Source: Granulicella sp. S190 (GTDB lineage Bacteria; Acidobacteriota; Terriglobia; Terriglobales; Acidobacteriaceae). Taken from it: a DNA stretch of 64,000 bases. The stretch is from assembly GCF_009766095.1 (NCBI RefSeq), contig NZ_LMUD01000002.1, positions 303,626 to 367,625 of the forward strand, given 5' to 3'. How positions within the stretch are numbered: position 1 is the first letter of the stretch; each line of letters begins with the position of its first letter. Shown here piece after piece: positions 56,964 through 64,000 of this stretch. The notes beneath the pieces are model-generated. The model was not told the origin of the DNA. It was given only the letters and a program-made list of their open reading frames with translations, and did not search any database. The position numbers and the translations under genes were made by a program.

Positions 56964-57032
56964 TCTTCAACTCCATCAGCAAGCCGTCGATTGCTCTCGC
57001 TGTTCTTTGCAGATTCTTTCAACGTGCCCCAG

Positions 57033-57061
57033 TTCGAGTCGCGATTCGCGCAAAAGTTACA
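57033..57061 (-). promoter_or_regulatory. Candidate ECF promoter of the peroxiredoxin gene
   Basis: On the minus strand TGTAACT (57061-57055), 16-base spacer, CTCGAA (57038-57033). The -10 lies about 70 bp before the peroxiredoxin start codon. Its spacer also shares TCGCGA with the doxX site. Confidence 0.6.
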
Positions 57062-57096
57062 GAGAGGTGTAAGCTTTCGTTTTGCTCCACCCTCCC

Positions 57097-57125
57097 TGTA
57101 ACCTTTGTCCTCGGACTTAGTCGAA
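57097..57125 (+). promoter_or_regulatory. Candidate ECF promoter of the bufferin operon
   Basis: TGTAACC (57097-57103), 16-base spacer, GTCGAA (57120-57125). This closely resembles the GTAACC/CGAA-type promoters known for ECF factors of the SigF group that control bufferin genes in Caulobacter. The precursor ATG is about 150 bp downstream. Confidence 0.62.
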
Positions 57126-57272
57126 TGGGCAGCAAGGAAAATGACGCATGCGTCTTTGCCGCTAGAGCAATCCGAAGCTGGGGCCATGTCGTTAACTTTT
57201 TGCTACAACTTACGTAGTTACCATCAACGTCCGGCACGCACCGCGTGCGGCTCAACCAGAAAGGTCACCTCT

Positions 57273-57554
57273 ATGAAGAATTCAGCACAATCGCTCGCTT
57301 TGGCCGCCGCGTTCGCAGGTTTGTTGGGCGGCACCGCTGTCCGCATGAACGCCCAGACCGCGCAGCCGAACAACGCGACCACCTCTGCTCACGCTGGTGT
57401 TCTCATCGCTCAGGATGCTCCTGCTGTTCCCAAGCACTCCTGCAAGGGCAAGAACGACTGTAAGGGCCAGGGCGGCGGCAAGCACCCCGGAAAGAATGAC
57501 TGCAAGGGTAAGGGCGGATGCGCCACCGACGGCTCCAAGCCTTCGCTCGCATAA
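57273..57554 (+). CDS. bufA2: Bufferin-type precursor peptide (BufA2-like)
   Basis: 93 residues from ATG 57273 (the longer frame to 57105 crosses the promoter and is not used). Signal peptide MKNSAQSLALAAAFAGLLGG, cleavage near MNA-QT, then a spacer and a Gly/Lys-rich core with four cysteines, Cys57, 63, 77 and 83, in the repeated pattern C-KGKND-C and C-KGKGG-C. The DUF692 and DUF2063 genes directly downstream match the BufA-BufB-BufC order of bufferins, RiPP metallophores whose cysteines are oxidised by the MNIO enzyme and which sequester copper in the periplasm. The metal here is inferred. Confidence 0.85.
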   Translation: MKNSAQSLALAAAFAGLLGGTAVRMNAQTAQPNNATTSAHAGVLIAQDAPAVPKHSCKGKNDCKGQGGGKHPGKNDCKGKGGCATDGSKPSLA

Positions 57555-57567
57555 ATCGTCTCCCTGT

Positions 57568-57600
57568 CTGGAGGCTTGGTCTTCTCGCTCAAGCCTCCAG
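57568..57600 (+). promoter_or_regulatory. Intercistronic hairpin between precursor and MNIO gene
   Basis: Perfect 11-bp stem CTGGAGGCTTG (57568-57578) / CAAGCCTCCAG (57590-57600), loop 11 bases, no T-run. It begins 14 bases after the precursor stop codon. Such a hairpin can stabilise the precursor part of the mRNA or cut down read-through, giving more peptide than enzyme. Confidence 0.65.
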
Positions 57601-57628
57601 CCTCTCATCCTCGAACAAAAAGGGAGTC

Positions 57629-58510
57629 ATGCCAGCTAATCGTTTTAACGGATTCAGCGACTACGGCGTAGGAATCGGTCTCCGGGTTCCACACTACGAC
57701 CATATCTTCGCCGAAAAACCCACAGTCGACTGGTTTGAAATCATCTCTGAAAACTATATGGTCGACGGCGGCCGCGCCCTGCAGACCCTCGACCAGATCC
57801 TTGACCGCTATCGCGTCGTCCAGCACGGCGTCTCCATGTACTTCGGCTCCTCGCAGCCTGCTGACCGCGAACACCTCAAGCGCCTCAAGACCCTCACGCG
57901 CCGCACCAAAACCCCTTGGCTCTCCGATCATCTTTGCTGGGGCAGTGTCGACGGCCGTTATACCCACGATCTTCTTCCCATGCCCTACACCTTCGAAGCC
58001 GTGAAGGCCACAGCCGCCCGCATTCGCGAGGTCCAGGACTACCTCGAAATTCCCATCGCCGTCGAAAACGTTAGCAGCTACGCTGAGTTTCACGAGTCCC
58101 AGATGACCGAGTGGGAGTTCCTGAACGAGGTCGTCGAAGCCGCAGACTGCGGCATCCTTCTAGACGTCAACAATATCTACGTCTCCTCGCAGAATCACAG
58201 CTTCAACCCCTTCGACTACGTCAACAGCGTTCCCGCAGAGCGCGTCGCGCAGATCCACATCGCCGGACACTCGAAGTTCGAAAAGTTCATCCTCGACACG
58301 CACGATCACCCTGTGCTCGATCCCGTGTGGGATCTCTATGCGCGAGCCATCGAGCGCGTAGGCCCTACCGCAACTCTGCTCGAGTGGGATGACAACATCC
58401 CGTCCTTCGACGAAGTCCACTCCGAAGCGCTCAAGGCGACGCGATACCTTACTCCCGCGCAGTCCCAGAAGCCGGTAGAAGAGTATGCAGGCGAGGTCGT
58501 CCACCAATGA
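57629..58510 (+). CDS. bufB: MNIO-family (DUF692) bufferin maturation enzyme BufB
   Basis: 293 residues from ATG 57629, which has AAGGGAG upstream; the longer frame (57518) overlaps the precursor and has no ribosome site. TIM-barrel metalloenzyme with candidate metal ligands His66 (VQHGVS), Asp100/His101 (LSDHLCW), Glu146 (AVENVS), Asp179 (LLDVNNIYV), His190, His210 and His214 (QIHIAGHS), Asp226/His227 and Glu252 (LLEWDD). MNIO enzymes of this family oxidise Cys residues of RiPP precursors, here the bufferin core, probably with a di- or tri-iron centre. It overlaps bufC by 4 bp. Confidence 0.88.
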   Translation: MPANRFNGFSDYGVGIGLRVPHYDHIFAEKPTVDWFEIISENYMVDGGRALQTLDQILDRYRVVQHGVSMYFGSSQPADREHLKRLKTLTRRTKTPWLSDHLCWGSVDGRYTHDLLPMPYTFEAVKATAARIREVQDYLEIPIAVENVSSYAEFHESQMTEWEFLNEVVEAADCGILLDVNNIYVSSQNHSFNPFDYVNSVPAERVAQIHIAGHSKFEKFILDTHDHPVLDPVWDLYARAIERVGPTATLLEWDDNIPSFDEVHSEALKATRYLTPAQSQKPVEEYAGEVVHQ

Positions 58511-59388
58511 ACCTCCTGGAGCTGCAGCGCCGCATGGCCCAGGACGTCATGCGCCCTCTCACCTCAGACTTCCAGATGCAGCCAGCCACCGCCGACGGCA
58601 GCTCGACCGCAGACCTGGCAAACACCTACATCAAACCAAACGACCGCCTCTCGTCCTTCGAGCGTCTCGAAATCTACAACCGGCAGTATTGGTTTCGCGT
58701 CACCGGAGCTGTAGCAGAAGACTTCCCTGCTGTCGGCGCGGTCCTCGGAGAGAAGAAGTTCGACAACCTCGTCCTCGCCTATCTCAGCGAAAACCCCTCT
58801 ACCTCCTTCACGCTGCGTAACCTCGGATCGAAGCTGCCCAAATGGCTCGAATCACACCCTGAGTTTTCGCCCCGCCGTCATGATCTCCTCCTCGACATTG
58901 CGCGCCTGGAGTGGGCCTACGTGGAGGCATTCGACGGAGCCGATCTCCTTCCACTCACCGCAGCCGACTTCGGTGATCTTGGCGCAGAGTCTCAGCTCTT
59001 TCTTCAACCTCATATTCAACTCCTCGATCTCCGCTACCCCGTAGACGAGCTTGTCCTCGCCGTCCATCGCCAGACCGAACCCAGCGACATCATGAGCAAC
59101 GCGGTCACCGAGAGGAAACAGATCAAGCGCGCTCGGCTGCCTCGCATGGTTCGCTCGCAGATCCATCTCGCCGTCCACCGCTATGAAAACTCCGTCTACT
59201 ATCGACGGGTCGATCATGAGGCCTTCCGCCTGCTCTCCGCTCTTCAAGGCGGCACTGCGCTCGGCCCCGCTCTTGAGGTCGCGTTCGGAGAAAGCTCGTT
59301 CTCGCCCGAAGAACAGGCTGCGAAGATTCAGGAGTACTTCGCTCACGCCTCCGAGCTTGGCTGGTTTTGTAAACCGCAAGCTGGCTGA
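58507..59388 (+). CDS. bufC: DUF2063 bufferin partner protein BufC
   Basis: 293 residues. The N-terminal domain (LLELQRRMAQDVMRPL, YIKPNDRLSSFERLEIYNRQYWFRV, then EDFPAVGAVLGEKKFDNLVLAYL) is the DUF2063 putative DNA-binding-like domain that pairs with MNIO enzymes and helps present the precursor. The C-terminal half is alpha/beta-rich and binds no known ligand. The ATG lies inside the bufB stop (4-bp overlap). No membrane segment. It is the last gene of the bufferin operon. Confidence 0.88.
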   Translation: MNLLELQRRMAQDVMRPLTSDFQMQPATADGSSTADLANTYIKPNDRLSSFERLEIYNRQYWFRVTGAVAEDFPAVGAVLGEKKFDNLVLAYLSENPSTSFTLRNLGSKLPKWLESHPEFSPRRHDLLLDIARLEWAYVEAFDGADLLPLTAADFGDLGAESQLFLQPHIQLLDLRYPVDELVLAVHRQTEPSDIMSNAVTERKQIKRARLPRMVRSQIHLAVHRYENSVYYRRVDHEAFRLLSALQGGTALGPALEVAFGESSFSPEEQAAKIQEYFAHASELGWFCKPQAG

Positions 59389-59704
59389 TCGACCCCTTCT
59401 TACGACAATCCACAAACTCCAGAGCGACACTCACGGAACTCATCCGACGGGAGCGTCCGCGCTCCCTGCACCGTCGCCACCGAGCGGGTATGATACAGGT
59501 GCTGAAATCACTTGCCACGCAGGTGCATCGGTTGCGTATCTCTGGAGGCTGTCTTCTTTGCAAAGTCGTTGACGAGGCATCTATTTAGCCCGAGTTAGCC
59601 TCCGAACAGACAGGCAGCTCATTGCGGCCATCTTTCACTTGACGCAGCACAAACCTGGCCCGTAAGGGCTGGAGCGCGAAAAAGCTATCTGAAGGAACCC
59701 TTGC
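59389..59704. other. Intergenic region without a recognised gene
   Basis: 316 bases between bufC and the GH13 gene. No terminator-like hairpin, promoter motif or believable ORF is seen. It presumably contains the GH13 promoter. Confidence 0.4.
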
Positions 59705-62700
59705 ATGGAATTTCACATCTCCCGCGCTCTCCGCAAGCAACTCGATCTCGATGATCTGCTGTTCAGCTTCACAGGCAATGTTGTCTTCAGCAATGTTGCA
59801 GCAAGCCGGAACCTCGCGAAGCAGCTTCAGGGCCACCGCGAAAAAAATGCAGACCCCGCAGCTGTAGTTAATGCCGGGGCTCTCTTCGCCATGGGCCTCA
59901 TCGACGAGCTCAACCACGCGATGATCGCCCGCTACCGCAAGCAGATCGATCCCGCCGTCTTCGCCGAAGCAGTCCGCTGGTTCACCGGCCACGCCACACC
60001 AGCCGAGATAGAGCGCCTTCTTCTCACCTTCACGGATCAGTTTCCCAACGTAGCCGTCTATCGCGGCGAACTCACCGCCACCCAGTGGCTCAATGGCACC
60101 ACCGACGGCCAACCCAATCGCGAAGCAGCGCTGGAAGAGCTCCTGCTCCTCTGGCTCGCCAACATCAACCCGGCCTTCACCCCGTACCGCGAGCTCTTCG
60201 AAGACACTCCCCTTAAGCAACAGACCATCTATCAACAGGTCACCGCCGCCTTCCCCGAATACTTCGTCACCCGCCCGCCGCTCTCCCCCGAAGCCGGAAC
60301 TCTTCTCGACGCCCTACGCGCTCCCCTGCTCGCCTCGCCCGACTCCCTCACCGGCCAGCTCGACTACATCCGCGAACACTGGCCCAAGTATCTCGGCGAA
60401 GATCTCCGCCGCGTCCTCCTCGCCATCGATACCCTCCGCGAAGAAGACCTCGCGATCTGGATGCGCTTCCATCCCCCCGGCCCCGACAACTACCGTCATG
60501 GAGCCCCCGGCCGCGGAGGCGAGGGCTTCGTCGGCGACGAGTACATCGGCTTCGAAGAGGAGTACTTCATCGGCCCCGACGGTGTCCGCCAGCGCCGCTA
60601 CGGCCACGACTACCAGGCACCGCTCAACGAATACGAAGCCTTCAGCGCCGACCAGGCCTGGATGCCCACCGTCGTCCTCATGGCCAAGAGCACCTACGTC
60701 TGGCTCGAGCAGCTTTCAAAAAAATATCTTCGCCACATCCATCGCCTCGACCACATCCCCGATGAAGAGCTGCGCCTCCTCGCCGACCGCGGCATCACCG
60801 GCCTCTGGCTCATCGGACTCTGGGAGCGCAGCGTCGCCTCCAAGACCATCAAGCGCCTTCGTGGACACGCCGACGCCGTAGCCTCCGCCTACTCGCTCAA
60901 GGAGTACCAGATCGCCGACGACCTCGGCGGTAACTCCGCCTACGAGACTCTCCGCGACCGCGCCGCACGCGCAGGGATCCGCCTCGCCAGCGACATGGTC
61001 CCTAACCACATGGGCATCGACTCCAACTGGGTCATCGAAAATCCCGACTGGTTCCTCTACCGCTGGGAGAGCCCCTTCCCCGTCTACCGCTTCGAAGGCC
61101 CCGACCTCTCCACCGACAGCCGCGTCGAGATCAAGATCGAAGACCACTACTACGACCAGACCGACGCCGCCGTCGTCTTTCGCCTCCGCCACCATCGCGA
61201 CGGAGCCACTCGCTACATGTATCACGGCAACGACGGCACCACCTTCGCCTGGAACGACACCGCACAGCTCGACTACTCCAAGGCCGCCGTCCGCGAACAC
61301 GTCATCCAAGTCATCCTCCACGTCGCGCGTCTCTTCCCCATCATCCGCTTCGACGCCGCCATGGTCCTAGCCAAGCGCCACGTCCAGCGCCTCTGGTTCC
61401 CTCTTCCCGGCACCGGCGGCTCCATCCCCTCGCGCGCGGAAGACGCCATGACGCAGGAGCACTTCGACTCCCTCATGCCGCACGAGTTCTGGCGCGAGGT
61501 CGTCGACCGCGTCGCCGTCGAAGTCCCCGGCACCCTCCTCCTCGCCGAAGCCTTCTGGCTCCTCGAAGGCTACTTCGTCCGCACCCTCGGCATGCATCGC
61601 GTCTACAACAGCGCCTTCATGAATATGCTGCGCGACGAAGAGAATGCCAAGTACCGCTCCTACCTCAAGAAGACCATCGAGTTCGATCCCGACATCCTCA
61701 AGCGCTACGTCAGCTTTATGAGCAACCCCGACGAGCGCACCGCGATCGATCAGTTCGGCTCCGGCGACAAGTACTTCGGCGTCTGCACTCTCCTCGCCAC
61801 CCTGCCCGGTCTGCCCATGTTCGGCCACGGGCAGATCGAGGGCTACACCGAGCGCTACGGCATGGAGTTCAAGCAGGCCAAGATGGAAGAGTGGCCGAAC
61901 GACAGCCTTGTCGCTCGCCATCAGCACGAGATCGCGCCGCTTCTAAAAAGCCGTCATCTCTTCGCCGAGAGCACCAACTTCGTCCTCTACGACTTCTGGA
62001 CCGAACACGGCAACGTAGACGAAAATGTCTTTGCCTACTCCAACCGCTCCCACGGCCAGCGCTCCGTCATCCTCTACAACAACAGCTACGGAAGCACCCG
62101 CGGCACCATCCACTTCTCCGCAGCCTCCATGGATAAAGCAACCGGCACGCTCCGTCAACGCAGCCTCGCCGAAGGCCTCGACATCCCCTACGACTACGGG
62201 ATCTTCTTCGCCTGCCGCGACACCGCCCACGGCCTCGAGTATCTCCGTCGCAGCACCGATCTCCACCACACCGGACTCTCCATCGATCTGCGCGGCTACC
62301 AGTACGCCGTCCTCATCCACTGGCGCGAGCTTCGAGCCACCGCCGACCAACCCTGGGACCAGCTCTTCGACGCGCTCAATGGCGCAGGCGTCCACAGCGT
62401 GGAAGAAGCGCTCTCCAAGCTTCGTCTGCGGCCTATCCATGAAGCTCTTCGCCAGGCTCTCAGCCCGGCGAACATCCACGCCGTCGCAGCCGTCGCATCT
62501 GATCTGGCAAAGGCGTCGCCGGTGCCAACCAAACATCTTGCTGCATCCAGCGCGAAAGGTAAAACCGCAGCCGCAACCAACAAGACGAGCACTCTTCAAT
62601 CAAAGATAAACAAGACAAACAAGACAAACGGCAACATCTCCCCAGCAGAACCCACACCTTCAACCCAGGAACAATCAGGGCACCCAATCCTCGATCCCCG

Positions 62701-63616
62701 CCTTCAATCCTTCATCGAAAGCAGCCAGCGGCTCTTCGAAAAAATCCTCCAGATGATGCCCTCTGAGATCGAAAACGCAGCCGCAGAGCCGTTCGAAGAA
62801 CACCTCGAATCCTCAATCAAACAACCGGGCGCCGCTATGGCTGCGGAGAAAAATAATCCGAAAGGATCTGCTTTATCCTCATCAGATCCCCATCCCTCAC
62901 TCGCAAAAAACTCGCCGCCCCCAACCTATCGCGAGAGCTGTGAGACGATCACAACGGCCGCGGTCCATCTGCTCTCCCTCTCGCAAAAATTCTTCGCAAC
63001 CCTGCCCCCGGCAGTTGGCAGCTTTCTGCCCAGCACAAAAGCTGCCCATCAATCGGTACAGCTCTGGGCGCCCATCCTCGCGTGGATTACGCTCGGCAGC
63101 CTTCCTCGCCATACCAATCACGCCGCTCTCTTCGACAAGCTTCAGCTCCGCTCCGCTCTGGCGGAGATCTTCAACGGCATCGGAATGGAGGGAGAGAACA
63201 CCTGGCGCGCCGTCGCTCGCGTTCGCATCCTTCTATCGCACCGCTCAGCCACCCCCGAGACCGGGCAGCTCTGGTCCGATCCGGACGTGCGCTGGCTTGC
63301 AGGCGTCAACGAGTCTTCAGGCATCTCTTACTTCAACAAAGAAGCATTTGAAGAGCTCCTCGGATGGCTGCAACTTCCTGCGCTCCTTCAAAATCTGGAG
63401 CAGTCTCCTGCCAACCCCACCTCGGTCGCGAAGCTCCAGGCCTCCGTCCTCCACTCCTGCGAAGCCGCGCAGAAGGCTGGTTACAGGCTGGACCTCTACC
63501 TCAATCCCGAATCAACCACGCCAACCGAAGATCTGCCAACTGAAGATCCGCCAGCTCATGTCCCGACGTTACGCAAACCGAAACGGAAGCCAGCCTCCCC
63601 TCTAAAGGCAAAGTAA
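59705..63616 (+). CDS. Large divergent GH13 alpha-amylase-family protein
   Basis: 1303 residues. A helical N-terminal ~350 residues (no family recognised), then a GH13 barrel: region I DMVPNHMG (~430), region II RFDAAMVL with nucleophile Asp550, region III LAEAFWLLEG with acid/base Glu615 and region IV MSNPDERTA with Asp676. The usual histidines after the nucleophile and before the last Asp (NHD) are replaced (Val/Leu and Pro). From ~930 a Ser/Thr/Lys/Pro-rich, probably disordered linker of ~130 residues leads to a helical C-terminal domain. The catalytic triad is intact, so activity on alpha-glucans is likely, but the reaction (hydrolysis or transfer) is not clear. Converges with a debranching enzyme. 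Confidence 0.82.
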   Translation: MEFHISRALRKQLDLDDLLFSFTGNVVFSNVAASRNLAKQLQGHREKNADPAAVVNAGALFAMGLIDELNHAMIARYRKQIDPAVFAEAVRWFTGHATPAEIERLLLTFTDQFPNVAVYRGELTATQWLNGTTDGQPNREAALEELLLLWLANINPAFTPYRELFEDTPLKQQTIYQQVTAAFPEYFVTRPPLSPEAGTLLDALRAPLLASPDSLTGQLDYIREHWPKYLGEDLRRVLLAIDTLREEDLAIWMRFHPPGPDNYRHGAPGRGGEGFVGDEYIGFEEEYFIGPDGVRQRRYGHDYQAPLNEYEAFSADQAWMPTVVLMAKSTYVWLEQLSKKYLRHIHRLDHIPDEELRLLADRGITGLWLIGLWERSVASKTIKRLRGHADAVASAYSLKEYQIADDLGGNSAYETLRDRAARAGIRLASDMVPNHMGIDSNWVIENPDWFLYRWESPFPVYRFEGPDLSTDSRVEIKIEDHYYDQTDAAVVFRLRHHRDGATRYMYHGNDGTTFAWNDTAQLDYSKAAVREHVIQVILHVARLFPIIRFDAAMVLAKRHVQRLWFPLPGTGGSIPSRAEDAMTQEHFDSLMPHEFWREVVDRVAVEVPGTLLLAEAFWLLEGYFVRTLGMHRVYNSAFMNMLRDEENAKYRSYLKKTIEFDPDILKRYVSFMSNPDERTAIDQFGSGDKYFGVCTLLATLPGLPMFGHGQIEGYTERYGMEFKQAKMEEWPNDSLVARHQHEIAPLLKSRHLFAESTNFVLYDFWTEHGNVDENVFAYSNRSHGQRSVILYNNSYGSTRGTIHFSAASMDKATGTLRQRSLAEGLDIPYDYGIFFACRDTAHGLEYLRRSTDLHHTGLSIDLRGYQYAVLIHWRELRATADQPWDQLFDALNGAGVHSVEEALSKLRLRPIHEALRQALSPANIHAVAAVASDLAKASPVPTKHLAASSAKGKTAAATNKTSTLQSKINKTNKTNGNISPAEPTPSTQEQSGHPILDPRLQSFIESSQRLFEKILQMMPSEIENAAAEPFEEHLESSIKQPGAAMAAEKNNPKGSALSSSDPHPSLAKNSPPPTYRESCETITTAAVHLLSLSQKFFATLPPAVGSFLPSTKAAHQSVQLWAPILAWITLGSLPRHTNHAALFDKLQLRSALAEIFNGIGMEGENTWRAVARVRILLSHRSATPETGQLWSDPDVRWLAGVNESSGISYFNKEAFEELLGWLQLPALLQNLEQSPANPTSVAKLQASVLHSCEAAQKAGYRLDLYLNPESTTPTEDLPTEDPPAHVPTLRKPKRKPASPLKAK

Positions 63617-63635
63617 ACACGCAACTCCGTCACTC

Positions 63636-64000
63636 TTACCATAAACGCGATGGGTCGCGTTCAATAGACCCATCGCTGAACAGCTTCACCGCCCGCCCCC
63701 CGACGATAATCGTCTTCCCCACCTCTGCATGCGTGAAGGGCATATCGATATTCTCCGTATCCATCACCTGACACCACGGTCTTCCCGAAGGCGCTCCAGG
63801 CAGCGCATACTCCACGCCATCCTCAGAGGCGTTCACTACTAGAAAAAAGCTGTCGTCGATAACCTGCTTGCCATTCTCGTCCGTCACCTGCAGCGTCTGG
63901 CCGTTCAGCAGAATGGCGACAGACCGGTTCCACTCCGTGTTCCACGCCTCTTCCGACAGCTGGTTGCCGTCAGTATTGAACCACGCAATATCTTTCTCAA
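63636..64000 (-). CDS. glgX: Glycogen debranching enzyme GlgX, C-terminal fragment (runs off window)
   Basis: The minus-strand frame is open from the right edge to the stop at 63636. It reads IAWFNTDGNQLSEEAWN, WNRSVAILLNGQTLQ and DDSFFLVVNASEDGVEYALP, which is the C-terminal beta-domain of GlgX/isoamylase-type debranching enzymes (GH13_11). Only about 120 residues are visible; the catalytic barrel lies outside the window. The ATG at 63887 is an internal Met, not the start. Its stop is 19 bp from the stop of the convergent GH13 gene, so this is a glycogen or alpha-glucan handling locus. Confidence 0.85.
   Translation of the reverse strand, partial: EKDIAWFNTDGNQLSEEAWNTEWNRSVAILLNGQTLQVTDENGKQVIDDSFFLVVNASEDGVEYALPGAPSGRPWCQVMDTENIDMPFTHAEVGKTIIVGGRAVKLFSDGSIERDPSRLW

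Noticed and set aside
61943-62599. 218-residue minus-strand frame opposite the GH13 gene
   Set aside because: Val/Gly-rich shadow of the GH13 reading frame; no ribosome site.
1-64000. CRISPR arrays, insertion sequences or transposases
   Set aside because: I looked for regularly spaced repeats and transposase motifs in the translated frames and saw none.

Overview
The window looks like a chromosomal piece of an Acidobacteriota genome (Terriglobia-like). I infer this from gene types that are typical of that group: two very large TonB-dependent receptors with an N-terminal carboxypeptidase-regulatory-like domain (Oar-like), a membrane-anchored winged-helix regulator, two GloVer-repeat/Ig-repeat secreted proteins, a sedolisin with a long Ig-like tail, and a two-component-propeller sensor kinase. 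No rRNA and no intact tRNA gene is present. The species cannot be named from the sequence alone.

Layout. (1) 1-8.0 kb is accessory: an AraC regulator running off the left edge, a winged-helix/NB-ARC regulator translationally coupled to a PapA-like acyltransferase, two NTF2-like proteins, an HxlR regulator, and a two-gene module whose larger product has a TIR-like/deoxyribosyltransferase-like pattern. It ends at a 3' fragment of tRNA-Asp (about 7959-8008), which I read as the far attachment site of an integrated element. (2) 8.3-11 kb: a small membrane protein and a KdpDE-like two-component pair. (3) 11-25 kb: an uptake and degradation region with two Oar-like receptors, a membrane-bound winged-helix regulator, a Ca-dependent PI-PLC-type phosphodiesterase, a GH92 alpha-mannosidase and a Tat-exported amidohydrolase. 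(4) 25-33.6 kb, minus strand: two GloVer/Ig-repeat proteins and an S53 protease. (5) 33.8-40.4 kb: a propeller histidine kinase with an overlapping NarL-type regulator, a cupin-8/JmjC-like protein and a membrane alpha/beta hydrolase. (6) 40.4-54.3 kb: a compact hybrid NRPS-PKS cluster on the minus strand, made of three genes coupled by 4-bp overlaps, with a divergent Sfp-type phosphopantetheinyl transferase. (7) 54.8-59.4 kb: a stress and metal module containing an ECF sigma factor with its zinc anti-sigma factor, a DoxX protein, a peroxiredoxin and a bufferin-type RiPP operon (bufA-like precursor, MNIO enzyme, DUF2063 partner). (8) 59.7-64 kb: a large divergent GH13 protein and the C-terminal end of a glycogen debranching enzyme that runs off the right edge.

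How it works together. The NRPS-PKS line reads A(Thr)-PCP, then KS-AT(malonyl)-ACP-aminotransferase-C-A(Gly-like)-PCP, then C-PCP-TE. The predicted product is a short lipid-free peptide-like molecule with a beta-amino acid built from threonine and malonate. The bufferin region appears to be a small regulon: the motif TGTAAC-N17-TC[G/T]AA occurs in front of the bufferin precursor, the peroxiredoxin and the doxX-sigma-antisigma operon. This suggests that the local ECF factor controls all three.
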